Shown here: positions 24,801 through 35,506 of the stretch, piece by piece
Layout of the letters: every line of letters begins with the position of its first letter
Position numbering within the stretch: position 1 is the first letter of the stretch
Assembly: GCF_029852145.1 (NCBI RefSeq)
Contig: NC_079969.1
Span: 11,718,001-11,782,000, forward strand
Origin: Microplitis mediator
Taxonomy: Eukaryota > Arthropoda > Insecta > Hymenoptera > Braconidae
Reading direction: 5' to 3'
DNA length: 64,000 bases
The notes under the pieces: model-generated
Told to the model about the DNA's origin: nothing
The model's input: the letters and a program-made list of their open reading frames with translations, nothing else
The model's database searches: none
Translations under genes and position numbers: made by a program

Positions 24801-27800
24801 AACGCGGATTCAATCCAGAGCAAATTACTATTTATTTAATCCCCTCGGAGTGAAATTCACTTCGAAAAGAAGTTTATTTTAATATTGAAACTCCGAATCG
24901 GATTGAATGCGGATTAAAATAAAAACCAGATTACTCCGAAATCACTTCACTGGACAAAACAAGCTCCTTATTTACTCTGTAAGCGGAGTGATCTGATTTT
25001 TTCTCCAAATATTCAAATTTCTGCTATGTTTAGACAGGGAAGAAAGTCATTCTTTTCTTTTATGAAAAAACAAATGATAAAAATTGGCGCGTGCGCCATT
25101 CTTTCTACAAACAGAGAAAATAACTTTTGAACTTTCAGATACAGATCTGGTGAGAAATAATATACACACCTCAAAGGAAAGTAGGATACCTTTAGCTAGA
25201 TAGCCAATTACATGCACGGGTAGGAATATCTTACTTTCCTTCCTCAGTGTGTAATATACTGTTTTTATGGCATTTTTATCTCGAAGTTCAAGTAAACATC
25301 ATTTATTCTATCTGTTTATAAAATATGAACACGAAGCTAATTAACCAAGATAATATCGTTAATCGATAGAATCAGCTAAGCTGATTATTACTTAGTTAAT
25401 TATCCTGGCTAGCTTTTTTAACCAGGTTAACCAGCTAAATTGTACAGCCCTCGTTTTACGACAACAAATACAAAAACTTTAGAGTCGCTCATAAGTTAAT
25501 TCATTTTAATTTCTTGGTTTAATAGCTTTTAATGAAAATAATAGTATATTGCGTGACAAGAGATAAAGAAGACAGTTTCAGACGAGGATGAAGTTACGAT
25601 TCCCCGAGCTGAAGGTGAGGGCTGACTACATCACTCACAGTTCGAAATCGTTTATTATCTCGTGCTATTCACTATACTTCTTAGATTACCTGCACTAATA
25701 TTAAGATTTTTAATATTTAGAGCCCGTCGAAACCGACTAATTCCAGATCGAAGAATGGCATAAATATTTACAAGTTTATTACATCAACCAAATGCGATTC
25801 TAACAGATAGACAGATAGATAATATATTTTATTCAACCATGAGATCTTGATCTCCTGTGGCCATTCAAAAACAATATTTACATTATTTAAAATATATAAT
25901 ATTATAATAATTGATCCTACAAAATGATGATATAGTAATATTAATAAGCTTACATTAAAAATAATAATAAAATCATAAATGTAAGAATAAGTTCCAACGT
26001 CAAGTACATTTCAATTCGAGCTTTCTAAATCATGAAAATAATTGTACGCAGCACAACGAAATTCTGTAAATGTAGAGAGACATGTAAGGCTCGCAGGTAG
26101 TGTGTTCCAAATGTGACTTGCAGAAACAATAAATGATTTATCGTAAAATGCAATATGACTAGTAGGTAGACATAAATAGTCCCGCCTTATATGCATCTCC
26201 CCTACGCAGCATAGGCTGCAAAAAGACTAATTCATTATTAAATAATTGACCCTGATTCATATAAATAGCTTTGTATAATAAGCAAGATAGAAAAAAATTT
26301 TTTCTAGATTTCAGAACTATCCAACCTATAGTCTGCGATAATATGGTGTAATGTGCTCAAATCTGCTAACTTTAAAAATGAAACGAACGCAAGCATTAAA
26401 CTTTCGTTGTAATTTACATTGGTGTCTGAGTACTATTAGTGTAGATTGCAGCACATTAATCAAATATTGGGAAAATAAAAGTGTTAACAAGTTTAATTTT
26501 AATATCTTGACTGAAAACTTCATTATACATTTTCAACTGTGCTACAGTTCTGATGCTGCGCTTACAAACATCGTTAATTTCTTCATTCCACGATAAAGTA
26601 TTTTTTAAATTACTCCAAGATATTTTACAGAATTTACGAATTCAATTATAGTATCATTAACAGTAATATTGTTACAGAGCATACACTCATCGTGGCTGAC
26701 ATTATATAAGCTACCAAAAATTATAGCCTTTGTTTTAGTAGTATTTAGTTTAAGATCATTTTCATCACAGCAATTACAAATTACTCTTATTATATTATTA
26801 AGCTCACTAATACCATCATTGATATCAGCACTATTACAAAATAAATAAATAACAAGATCATCAGCATAGAATAAATATTTGCAATTAAGTAATTTCCCAA
26901 GATCAGATACATATAGAAAGTATAATATGTAGTATAAGGACCGAGTACACTACCCTAGGGAACACCCTTTAATATTGTTCTCCAGAATGGTGTTGTGCCC
27001 TTATTATTATCACGAACTGATCGTTTTCTTTGATTAAGGTAAGACAAAATTCACTGGATAGAGGTCCCAGAGAAACCCATATTTCTTTATTTACAAAGTA
27101 GTTGAATATGACTACACGCAGAGAATTTTATAGTATTTTTTACATCAAAAATTTATACAGAAATTACTATGTCATAGTAACATGAGGACAGTATAGAACT
27201 ATTGTACAAATTACCGATAACGTAGAAATTTTTAAAATACATCAAACAGAATTTACAAGATGCATTGAAATTTTGACAAAGCAACAGATTAAATTTTATC
27301 CAAGAAATTTAAATTTCTTAATCTGTTGAGAGAATACATTTTTGACTGAGAAAAATTTAAGTCTTTATTAAAGAAGCAAACTTTAGGAGCAAGAAATTTT
27401 TTTTTCTTGGAACTCACCGTTCACATGCACACCAAGTACATTCGAATCACTTTTTACTAATTTATGGATTTTTATTGAAATTTTTCTCATGATCTCTTAT
27501 TAAAAGGAACGATTTGAAATGATTAAAAAAAAAAAAATTTTAAATACTTTTTTATGCTTTTGAATCGCCCTTTTTATGGGGATTTAACATTGCAAATCGT
27601 TTCGAATCATTTGTCTTAATCAGGTATCTTAAATTTGGGCAGCTACTTGATATTTTTTGAGATTTCGTAATTGGTTGTAGATTCAATTTTTACTTTTGTA
27701 AAAAGTGTTTCAACAAGGAAAATAACCTTACAACTCACCTTATACTCGATTACTCCTCTCGACTTGCCATAAACAAAACTTCCGTCAATGGCAGAAATCC

Positions 27801-30800
27801 GGGCTTAAACAAAGCAAATTGGTCAATTAATAATGATTGACGTGGTATGATTGATTTTCGACTATTATGAAACATAAACTTATCGGCTACAATAAACCGA
27901 GGTGAGGACTGGAATAAGCTCACCAATAATTGAATTGCTGGTGACATACAAGGCCTATTACACTGATAGAAGGATTTCTTAGTATTTAAGAAACCATTTC
28001 TTAAACATCATTTCTTTGTATTTAACAAATATTTATTAATATTTAAGAAATGATTTTCTAATAGTTAAGAAATCATGCCTTAAGAAATGATTTCTTAACT
28101 ATTAAGAAATAATTTCTTAAATAGTAATAAATATTTGTTAAATACAAAGAAATGATGTTTAAGAAATGATTTCTTAAATACTAAAAAATATTTTTTAAAT
28201 GCTAAAAAATCCTTCTATCAGTGTATAAATAATTTTGTAATAATCATTACGTTCACCGATTTTCCGGTCAATGGTGACTTCAAATAATCCTAAAGCAACT
28301 TTTATTTTCACTTGAGCAATTTATTTTTCGGAGCGGTTTTTTTTTTTCAATCAAGACGTTTATTTTTTGTAGCAAGAAAAAGTTTCTTGGCCTAAGAAAA
28401 TTTTTTTTCGATCAAAATCTTGATTTTCTGGCGTGAGATGACTTATTTTCTTTAGCCAAGAATTTCTTCTCTTAAACCAAAAATTTTTCAATTTCACTTC
28501 AAAAATAAATTTTTTTTGAGCAAGAGAACTTACTGTCTTGAACAAAAAAAAAGTTTTTGAATCAAGTGTTTTATTTTTATTGAATCAAGAAAGAAAATTC
28601 GGAATGCACTCCTCTAAAAGCTATTTGTCATTTATCAATGTAATTATTATCAACAGCATATTTTAAAATTAGTTCGTATACACACCGCTCTAGTGCTTTT
28701 GATAACGTACATAAAATATAGATATTGGGCGATAATCTGAAAATTATAATGGATCACGTATTTTAGGCCAAGGTGCTACATATGATTTTTTCCACAAATC
28801 CGGAAATTTACAAGTTGACAATGATAAATTAAATAAAGTGTAAATATTTGTAAAAAATATGATCACAAAATTTTATAGCTTTTTATAGAAAATCCATCTG
28901 AACCGATGGAATTAGAACTAATTCTCATATTTGATTTTTCAACTGTTTCATTGCTAATGTCTGTAAAGTTAAATTGCGACCTCAAATTATCATGTAAAAT
29001 ATTATTCGAGTTATCGTGCAAATTGTTAACAGTTAAATTATCATAATTATCATTTGCAATGTTAACTTGAGCACATTTAATAAAATAATTGTTTAATTCA
29101 TTAATATTAACAGAGATAAAAAGAAGCCATGTATATAAATTAGACTGTTTCAAATTAAGCAACTATTTTTTTTTTTTTTTTTGAAGAACTTTGAAAAATC
29201 GAAAGGGTATCTTAAAATATGGTGACAGTTAAAAGTTAAGCTCTTAATATTGATATTTAGAGGTGGCTGTTGATAATTTTCGATTTTTCATTTAGTAGCA
29301 TGGTAAAAAATACATAACTTCCGAAAAAATCAAGATACAAAAAATCTCTTTTCGAACATTTTGTAGTCAATTTACTGATCTACAAATAAGGTCTTATATG
29401 ATTTTTGCATAAATTCAACCATTCACAAGATATCCGACGTCAAAGTTTGATACAATTTGAAGAACTTGTTTTTGCTCGTTCTGAAGTTTATACCTTGTCA
29501 ACTAATGAGAATTCAGAAATTCTCAATACAGTTTTTCGTAGAAAATTGAATGCTCTACAAAAAAAGTCTCTTATAATTTTTTGATAAATCCATCTGTTAA
29601 AGTTATTGGAGCTTGAAGTCAAGTTAGAGTAAATTTCGAGATCTTTTTACATTTCCGGCGAAACTATCAGACTTATCATACAATGTCATAGAATCTTTTT
29701 TGTAGACAATTTTATTTTCTACAAATTGTCTTTGATAAATTTTTTTTAAAATTCTGCATTGTTTTCTAGTTATTTCCATTTTAATGTCAAGCTCTTAAAA
29801 TCGATCAGAACACTATTTTTTTAGGAGCTTGGCATTAAAATGAAAATAACTAGAAGAGAATGCAGAATGATTGAATTTATGCAAAAATCATATAAGACTT
29901 TTTTTGTAGATCAGTAAATTTACTACAAAATGTTCGAGAAGAGATTTTTTGTATCTTGATTTTTTCGAAAGTTATGTATTTTTTACCATGTTACTAAATA
30001 AAAAATCGAAAATTATCAACAGCCACCTCTAAATATCAGTATTAAGAGCTCAAATTTTAACTGTCACCATATTTTAAGATATCCTTTCGATTTTTCAAAG
30101 TTCTTCAAAAAAAAAAAATAGTTGTTTAATTTGAAACAGTCTAATATAAATATACATACATACACTGACAATCATTCTCAGCACCAAAACCAATAACTTT
30201 CCTTATTTCAAAAAATACTTTTCATTGAAATTTGAAAGCTCAATTTGTCAGTCTGCTATGTAGTCATATAATAACTAAAGTTTTCTTGAAAATGAAATTT
30301 ATTCAAAATAAATTATCACAACCTGTCGAACAAAAAATTTGACTTTAAACAGTCAGAGTAAAAAATAGTGCACAAAAGGTAAGGTTTTATATAATTTAAT
30401 CGTATGAAGTGTAGGAAAAAAAAGTAATGTAAAAAATAAAAAATAAATATAATGAGAGATTGAACGGAGTGGTTTCTCGGTTCTTGAAGAGAGTAATCCA
30501 CTTGAGTTTCAAGCCCCTTTAAATTTATCTTAAGACTTTTTACTTTTTCTTTCTTCTAAACCCGTGTGGTCTTTAATTTAACAAAAAAAAAATTAGGTAA
30601 ATTATAAATAAACTTATTAAATTATTTCTAACTATTGCTAATAATTTTTTGATCGCAGGTTTAAAAGTTCAATGTTCCAATGCCAGTTCTGGTGGATCTC
30701 TAATGGAAAGAAAACCATACATCGGTCAGACATCAAGCTCACTAACATTAAATAGTCTCAATTCATTAAGTTCACTATCTTTAAGTAATCTCAGTGGACT

Positions 30801-30891
30801 GAGCATACCTGGTACTGTGCCATCAAATGTTCACAGCACTACATTACCCAGCGCAAGTTTGTACTATGATCAAATAAAATATTCAATGTAG
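17653..30891 (+). CDS. bin: biniou/FoxF forkhead transcription factor, two coding exons
   Basis: Sequence-specific nuclear transcription factor of the FoxF class. In Drosophila, biniou specifies visceral mesoderm and gut musculature (family knowledge). Exon 1 is 17653-18808 and exon 2 is 30659-30891. The split codon g|gt (Gly) joins cat-g/gtaaat to ttgatcgcag/gt, giving 462 residues. Forkhead domain at residues 64-158: it starts EKPPYSYIALIVMAIQSSP, has recognition helix NSVRHNLSL (111-119), and wing 2 and tail FEEGSFRRRPRGFRRKCQA, which is diagnostic of FoxF. Downstream is Tyr/Gln/Asn-rich with four YKT motifs (about 243-330). The C-terminus is Ser/Leu-rich and ends YYDQIKYSM. An in-frame TAA two codons before the ATG supports this start. 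The intron (18809-30658) is packed with transposons. Without splicing, exon 1 reads 11 more sense codons and stops at 18841-18843. Confidence 0.93.
18843..19290. mobile_element. pogo-like MITE copy 2 plus adjoining TIR fragment
   Basis: 18843-19120 is the inverted copy of 16020-16315, its left end trimmed to AGGACCTCGTTATAAGACT. 19140-19290 carries another TAGTCTTATAACGAGGCCCT end closing in CTACTG-TA. Lies at the start of the biniou intron. Confidence 0.65.
19291..20040. repeat. TTTACTATCC repeat, partly shared with 62450-62640
   Basis: 19730-20020 shares ordered segments (GTTATTAAAATAG, TTTATATTTA, TTTACTATCCA) with 62450-62640. The remainder has no recognised feature. Confidence 0.4.
20040..20700. 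repeat. SINE-like repeat copy 1 (box-B-like), interrupted by a MITE
   Basis: Collinear with 62990-63400: TTATGGAACGTGTATT, ATTCGAACCCTGATCTCCCG (a box-B-like word on the - strand), CTGCCGGCCTGATTCTCC and TTTACAGAAATTACT. The relative at 63000 lacks the 273-bp insertion. Confidence 0.6.
20173..20445. mobile_element. CACTGAGAGAACA-TIR MITE
   Basis: 273 bp. CACTGAGAGAACAATTTATT at the left and its exact complement at the right, with TG on both flanks. The homologous repeat at 63100-63120 shows the empty site. Confidence 0.8.
20720..21200 (-). repeat. GGGGCATTCCATG repeat, inverted copy
   Basis: Ends GACGTGGAATGCCCCATATA. Its relative at 50097-50640 starts ATATGGGGCATTCCATGCC in the other orientation. 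A-rich interior with no ORF. Confidence 0.55.
21245..21425. mobile_element. family H MITE (TTTCTTGGCGCAAGAAA), copy 1
   Basis: ACACAGAGAAAACGAATTTC at the left, CAAGAAATCCTTTTTTTTCT at the right. Relatives at 36795-36966, 45784-45990, 52757-52963, 56957-57092 and, in part, 28330-28600 and 57735-57785. Confidence 0.65.
21455..22650. mobile_element. long hairpin element interrupted by a MITE
   Basis: GGACACACTTCCAAAAGTTTC at the left pairs with GAAACTTTTGAAAGTGTGTC at the right. Inner arms TTTGTAGATTGTTTTATTTTC / AACAATCTACAAA pair near 22090 and 22280. A CTGAGAGAAAA-TIR MITE (about 21588-21845) is inserted in the left arm. Confidence 0.6.
23036..23333. mobile_element. 298-bp hairpin element
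   Basis: GGACAATTTGGAAGGAAATTT pairs with AAATTTCCTTCCAAATTGTCC. The CTATGAGTCGAAACGCTT inner motif recalls the CCTATGAGTCAAG motif inside 35507-36481. Confidence 0.7.
23334..24774. other. no gene recognised; biniou intron
   Basis: Includes a short (TA)n tract near 23450-23472. A slightly GC-richer stretch at 24565-24640 has no ORF. No repeat partner seen. Confidence 0.3.
24780..24990. mobile_element. ACTCCG-rich MITE, copy 1
   Basis: CACTGTATAAAAAATTTGCGGAG start, with CGGAGTGA / TCACTTCG words in both orientations. Relatives at 31748-31970 and 58780-58890. Confidence 0.55.
25140..25262. mobile_element. short MITE with TATACACACCT ends
   Basis: AATATACACACCTCAAAGGA at the left and its complement-like CTCAGTGTGTAATATA at the right. 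Related copies at 36640-36760, 51806-51912 and 62309-62419. Confidence 0.6.
25545..25680. mobile_element. short hairpin MITE (GTGACAAGAGATAAA)
   Basis: AGTATATTGCGTGACAAGAG left end, TCTCGTGCTATTCACTAT right end, with CAGTTTCAGACGAGG pairing to a right inner arm. Related to 15487-15592. Confidence 0.5.
25800..27115 (-). pseudogene. non-LTR retrotransposon (CR1/Jockey-like) reverse transcriptase, decayed 3' part
   Basis: Reading the - strand: a fingers/palm motif GVP-stop-GSVLGP (the Gln codon is now TAG, about 26945-26965), then after a frameshift KYLFYADDLVIYLFCNSAD, the catalytic YADD block, at about 26840-26875. This is followed by LKLNTTKTKAIIFGS and the C-terminal SASHIWNTLPASL. The 3' end runs out into a GATA-like microsatellite at 25806-25830. 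The 5' part continues at 28640-29132. Clade assignment is tentative. Confidence 0.8.
27116..27960. other. inserted repeats inside the LINE
   Basis: 27520-27625 is a fragment of the TTAATCAGG element (matching 62855-62975: ACTTTTTTATGCTTTTGAATCG). The rest has no ORF of note. Confidence 0.4.
27961..28223. mobile_element. 263-bp palindromic MITE, CACTGATAGAAGGATTT ends, TA target
   Basis: Perfect TIRs CACTGATAGAAGGATTT, TA on both flanks, and an interior built of AAGAAATGATTTCTTAA palindromes. Tc1/mariner-type target inferred. Confidence 0.8.
28224..28639. repeat. family H-like fragment
   Basis: 28330-28600 contains repeated TTTCTTGGCC and CAAGAAA words of the H family. The flanks are unclassified. 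Confidence 0.4.
28640..29132 (-). pseudogene. LINE reverse transcriptase, 5' part of the split copy
   Basis: Reading the - strand: SNSIGSDGFSIKSYKIL (the RT fingers motif GSDGFS), then after a stop a decayed continuation near VIKSTRAVC. The order and strand continue the pseudogene at 25800-27115. The hairpin at 29141 adjoins its upstream end. Confidence 0.65.
29141..30143. mobile_element. 1,003-bp chimeric hairpin element with 8-bp target duplication
   Basis: Starts TAGACTGTTTCAAATTAAGC and ends with its complement, flanked by exact duplications ATATAAAT (29133-29140, 30144-30151). Outer arms 29141-29420 and 29869-30143 pair. The 29581-29868 core is collinear, without gaps and with only about three or four differences, with 5518-5805 of another hairpin. 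29421-29580 has no pairing partner. Confidence 0.85.
30166..30600. other. no feature recognised; end of biniou intron
   Basis: A+T-rich; a few words (AACCAATAACTTTCC) resemble family A but are too eroded to call. Confidence 0.25.
30659..30891 (+). CDS. bin: biniou terminal coding exon 2
   Basis: Begins after the acceptor gatcgcag/gt and encodes GLKVQCSNASSGG, then a Ser/Leu-rich stretch and the C-terminus YYDQIKYSM with a TAG stop. Human FoxF proteins also end with a short Ser-rich tail containing a Tyr-Gln-Asp-Ile-Lys-like motif, which supports this exon as the FoxF C-terminal activation region. Phase 1 matches exon 1 exactly. No other coding exon is visible in the intervening 11.85 kb. Confidence 0.85.
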
Positions 30892-30944
30892 AAGTAAGAA
30901 AAAACTTAAATGCTTGAAAAAACGATAAATTTACGAAATAATTA

Positions 30945-30950
30945 AATAAA
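30945..30950 (+). promoter_or_regulatory. candidate polyadenylation signal of biniou
   Basis: AATAAA 54 bases after the biniou stop codon. Further A-rich hexamer-like sites follow (for example near 31219), so longer 3' UTRs are possible. Confidence 0.45.
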
Positions 30951-31509
30951 TTATAAAAATATCAAATATTTAATAGTTTTTCATTTTTTAACGGTCAAAA
31001 CATTATTATTCATCTCATTATCCGTTGAAAATGAAAACGGAAATTTAAATATATCCACATGTGCATATAAATACATGAAAGACTGCGACACGGCGTAGGT
31101 CGAAAATTTGATAAAAAGATTTTTGATCGCCGTTTTCATTAATTTAACGTAAGTTTTAAAATTCAGATCAATACAAAATTATTCGAAATAATTACAAGTA
31201 CATTGTGTACAGTTATTAATAAAAATATAATTAAATTATTCCTGCAAGTTCCCGATCGTGTTTAAAAATTTTTAATGACGTAAATCTCAGAACTTATCGG
31301 TAAAGAATTTATTTCGTCTCTTATTTTTCAAAAAAAAAAAAAAAACAGTTGATAAGAAAACCATTTAAAATTAATCAACATTTAGTATTATCTTTAAGCA
31401 ATGAGTTCTGGTCTATTGTTAATCGCACTACTAAAAATAGCTTTAAATGAAACATTATAATTCTGAATAATGTAATTTATTCAAACGTACAATCGTACTG
31501 TAAGACGTT

Positions 31510-31665
31510 TCAGGTAAAAAAATTTCCAGCCAAAAAAATTTTTTCTCGGCCAAAAAAAAAAAAATTATACGGCTACGGTGTGATTTCGGCCAAATTTAGG
31601 CCTCTTCGAATAAACTTGAATGGTTTCGGCGTAATTTCGGCGAAATATTTTTACCCGGTGTATAT
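31510..31665. mobile_element. short TIR element (GGTAAAAAAATTTC)
   Basis: CAGGTAAAAAAATTTCCAGCC left end, GCGAAATATTTTTACCCGG right end, TTTCGGC repeats between. No partner seen in the window. Confidence 0.4.
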
Positions 31666-31747
31666 AAATAAAAATATATCAAATATTGTTCCGCGTAATA
31701 AGTATAATTTTTTTCTTTATTATTTTTACCGGCTTGAAAATGTTCAT

Positions 31748-31970
31748 TACACTGTAAGAAATCGGGAATAAATTTGGAGTGATTACGGATTTTATTTAAA
31801 TCTGAATTCACTCCGTGACTCGAAGTTTCAGAGTTTTTTTTCAAAAAATCCTTCTGCATACGGAGTAAATAGGGAGTTTGTCTTTTCAACAGAGTGATTT
31901 CGGAGTGGTCTAGATTTTATTTAAATCCGCATTCACTCCGCAAATTTTCTATACAGTACATTGGAAAATA
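31748..31970. mobile_element. ACTCCG-rich MITE, copy 2
   Basis: Begins ACACTGTAAGAAATCGGGAA and ends CGCAAATTTTCTATACAGT, with TTCACTCCG and CGGAGTGATT words. Related to 24780-24990. Confidence 0.6.
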
Positions 31971-32220
31971 GTAACAATTGTTATGATCATTTTTTTCTTA
32001 CAAAGAATTTATTTAAGAAATGTTTCAAGCAAGTCATGAAATTCGAAATTTCAGCTATATATTTTTAAATGAATTAAAAATAAAATGATATGAAACCAAC
32101 ACATTGCATCCAGACGTAGAACCAGAGTATTTGGAAATGGCCTAACAAACTTACGCTACGTTATTAAAAGAAAAAGCTTACTATGTGTTCGAAACCTATA
32201 AAATCTGCCTAATTTTGTTT

Positions 32221-32238
32221 TCTTTTTTTTTTTGTTTT

Positions 32239-32269
<31 letters not shown>
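32221..32269. repeat. T-rich homopolymer tract
   Basis: Almost uninterrupted T run of about 48 bases. Confidence 0.9.
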
Positions 32270-32271
<2 letters not shown>

Positions 32272-32339
32272 CACAGAAAAAATGTTAATATCACAAAATA
32301 GAGGATAAAGATAAGATGGACAAATTGCTTAGTATAATC

Positions 32340-32500
32340 AATTCGTGTATCTCAGGTCATCTTTTCTCGCTATTTGTTTACATAATAAATTAAACGTCTC
32401 ACAGTACGATCCACAACGGCTGAACGCATGTGGCATGCGTCGGCGTACACGAAGCAGACTCAACACCATCGCCTCTCTTTTTTTTTCTTTTTCCCCGTTC
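32340..32500. other. GC-richer unclassified segment
   Basis: A small base-composition bump with GGCATGCGTCGGCGTACACG inside A+T-rich DNA. No credible ORF; could be a conserved regulatory block or an old repeat. Confidence 0.3.
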
Positions 32501-32932
32501 TTGTACACATATACTATCGTTGAACTTTACATTAAACGTTCCTTTTGTCTCTATAAAATCTCGTTTGTTTATATGTATAAAATTTTATTAAATATTAAAA
32601 ACCAAAGTTAAAAAAAATGTATTTTTACTATAGAAAAAAAAAAAAAGTTGTACAATAAAGTGTATAGTAAAATATGAAATTTTTTGTCCTATATATTTTT
32701 CTGACGTTTTTTTTTTTAGCTTTTACATGCTCAATGAAGTATGAAATCTACGTAGGTGAATGATATATACGTCAGAAAATATGGGTATCATGATGTACTA
32801 GTAAAGCCACTCAGCATCATTGATGATAGCTCAATGTACATTACTCATAATCTTTTTTTACTACTTTATTTCAAACACTTAAATTTTTGAACAATAAAGA
32901 GTAAAAATTAGAAACAATTAAAAAATAATGTC

Positions 32933-32992
32933 GAAGGAGGAAGAAGAAGAAAAAAGAAGAAGAAGAAGAAAATGAAAATAAAAAGAAGAGGT
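32933..32992. repeat. GAA-rich purine tract
   Basis: GAAGAAGAA-type imperfect microsatellite of about 60 bp, purine-only on the + strand apart from one T. Confidence 0.85.
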
Positions 32993-33589
32993 TTACTCTT
33001 AAAATAATAAACTATATACACAAAGCAAGAGGGATAGAAACACAACCAATATGTGGCTTATATTGCCCAGGCTTAACAAACTTTAAAGATTAAAATTAAA
33101 CAATTCAAATATTTATCAAGTCGTTGCCGAATGAAAGGAAGTAAAACAATAAATTTTATAAATATTTTATTAAAAAGTGTTCACTCCGAATAAGAAATTA
33201 AAAAGCAATAAAATACAAGTAATGAATAGATGATGTCTATTTGTTTTTATAGCTCGTGGAATAAAAGAAGTATTGATAATAATTAGGCTTGGAAAATGTT
33301 TTATTTTTCATCTGTTAGTTGATTTTGTTTCGACAACAAAACCCTTGAGATATAATCTCATTGAGAATTCATAAATAAAATGCGTCCAAGTAAAACACTT
33401 GATAGCATCAATGTATTTTACAGCTTAGAAAGAATGCTTACTTGTTGTTTTTTATCGTTACGTTGTATTTTCTAAACGAGGATTACAGTTGACTACTCGT
33501 TATAAGCCTGGTCTAGAGAACGTGGGGGAATTTTTTTTGAAATTTCAATCTCCCTACTACCTGTGTAAAAAAAATTTTTTCCAAAAAGA

Positions 33590-34050
33590 TCCCAAAAAAG
33601 TTCGACAACCTTGAGACAGATTAGAATTTCGAGTGGAACTTTTTTTGAATTTTTGTAGTTTTGTTAGTAAAAAAAAAGTTTACAAGACTTTTTGTAAGCA
33701 AATTTTTAGTCAAAAAGGAACGTTTTCGAAACATACTTCTCAAAATTTATTTTTACTACATTTTACTCTCATTCCGAGAAAGTTTCCATTAGAAACCAAT
33801 AGCCCCATAAAAATCAGAAAACGTTCATAAAAAGTTCCGAATAAGAGGTTTTTGAACTTTTTCGAAATAAGAGTAAAATGTAATCAAAATATGTTTTAAA
33901 ACTTTTTCTCTTAAATTAAAATTTGCTCATATTAGGTTCTAGCTAAACTTTTTTTTTTACTATCAAAATTACAAACGTTCAAAAAAAAGTTTCACTCGAA
34001 ATTCTAATCTGTCTCAAACTTAGAAGTTCCACATGTCGAACTTTTTTGAA
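33590..34050. mobile_element. long hairpin element
   Basis: GAGACAGATTAGAATTTCGAG pairs with CTCGAAATTCTAATCTGTCTC. Arms continue inward through TACATTTTACTC / GAGTAAAATGTA. No ORF of note. Confidence 0.7.
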
Positions 34051-34199
34051 TAAAATAATTTGTAAAATACGCAACAATATAATTAATTTTTTTAAATGTG
34101 TTTGAATATATTTTTATCACACTATTGCAATGAAAATTTTTTTTAATACGTTTTCATTATTTAAAATAAAGTATTAAATGTCCAAAAATGGAGCAGTGG

Positions 34200-34900
34200 C
34201 CACAAATGGTACTTCTACCCTATATCCAAGATTTGATACAGTTTCAAATATCAGCAAAGTCTCTCTACTTTGAAACTACGAAAATGAAATTATTTCTGAG
34301 ACGTAGTAATTATTACAGTTTTATATGACTTTTTTCAGTCCTTAATAGCAAACAGGTTTTCAACTTTCAAATTTTGTGGTAAAAATTAATATCTCATATT
34401 GTAATTTTTTCTATAAATTCATTTAGCTCGGTTTACATTCTCAATTGTTTAATTTACTATTTTACATAGCAGCGTTTTATTCAAGCAGGGTTTAAAAATT
34501 GAACTTTGAGATATAATAATTCACAGAATATTTCTCATTCTCGAGAATTAGTATTGCTCACACTGTAAATTTTAAAAACTGATAAGAAATCTATTTATTC
34601 TAATATAAAAATAAATTACCAATAAATGGCAATTTTTATAGTTTCTTCTATCACCTATAAATTTTTCAATTAAGAATAATTGAAATGTAAAAAGTAACTG
34701 ACATTTTCAGGTCTTACTCAACTAAAAATACATTAGAAACTGTAAAATTTTGTATCTATAATTGTAATTATTTTATTACGAGCAGTAGTTTCAATTATTA
34801 CAGTGCAAACTATAATACTTGAAATTTTTTTTACCAGGACCCTGTTTTTGCTCTACAAACTGTAATTTTTCCACTGTTCTTTTTTTCGTGTTATAGTTCC
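34200..34900 (+). repeat. TTACAGTTT repeat family, + copy
   Basis: Matches 1-330 in inverted orientation. 34800-34900 also shares CCTGTTTTTGC and TTTTTCCACTGTTCTT with 50040-50095. Confidence 0.5.
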
Positions 34901-35498
34901 AAAAATGAACACTTATCTTTTTACACTTATAATAATTATAATGCAAAAAAATATGATGACAGCGGTATTAATTACAGTTGCAATAATAATAATTTTATTG
35001 ATGAACATAATGCTAAATAAAACTGTTCAATTGTAACAGAAGCTTTAAATGTAATTAATGATTACAATTATGAACAATAAATTATAATTTACTTAATATT
35101 GATTCAATTATTCTTCATGAAACATAGATAGTAAACTTTCATAATTAATTTGTCTATTTTTTTCGATTCTTGGTCTATAATTTTAACAATTTTAATGAAG
35201 GCTTATAACGGGCTTTCTGTTACGAAACGCAAAAAAGTATACAAGTGGGGGAAGTTGATTTGGACTCTCAGTAAATACCATTCGAGGGGAAGAGACTTGC
35301 GACGGGTAGTACCCTGATAACCAGTTGAGGTCAATTTCAGGTAAACCAATACATTGTATGTATTTTTTGACCTAAAATTGAGCTCAACTGGTTATCGGGG
35401 TAGTCGACTATAATAATTTTGACAAATCTATTATATATATTTTTATGCATACTCGGAAATGAATCTTCCTAGCGGCAACATCTCATATATGACGGTAA
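34901..35498. other. no gene recognised
   Basis: Contains a small palindrome near 35305-35405 (ACCCTGATAACCAGTTGAG / CTCAACTGGTTATCGGGGT), a likely short MITE of about 95 bp. Otherwise unclassified. Confidence 0.4.
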
Positions 35499-35506
35499 GT
35501 ATTTAT

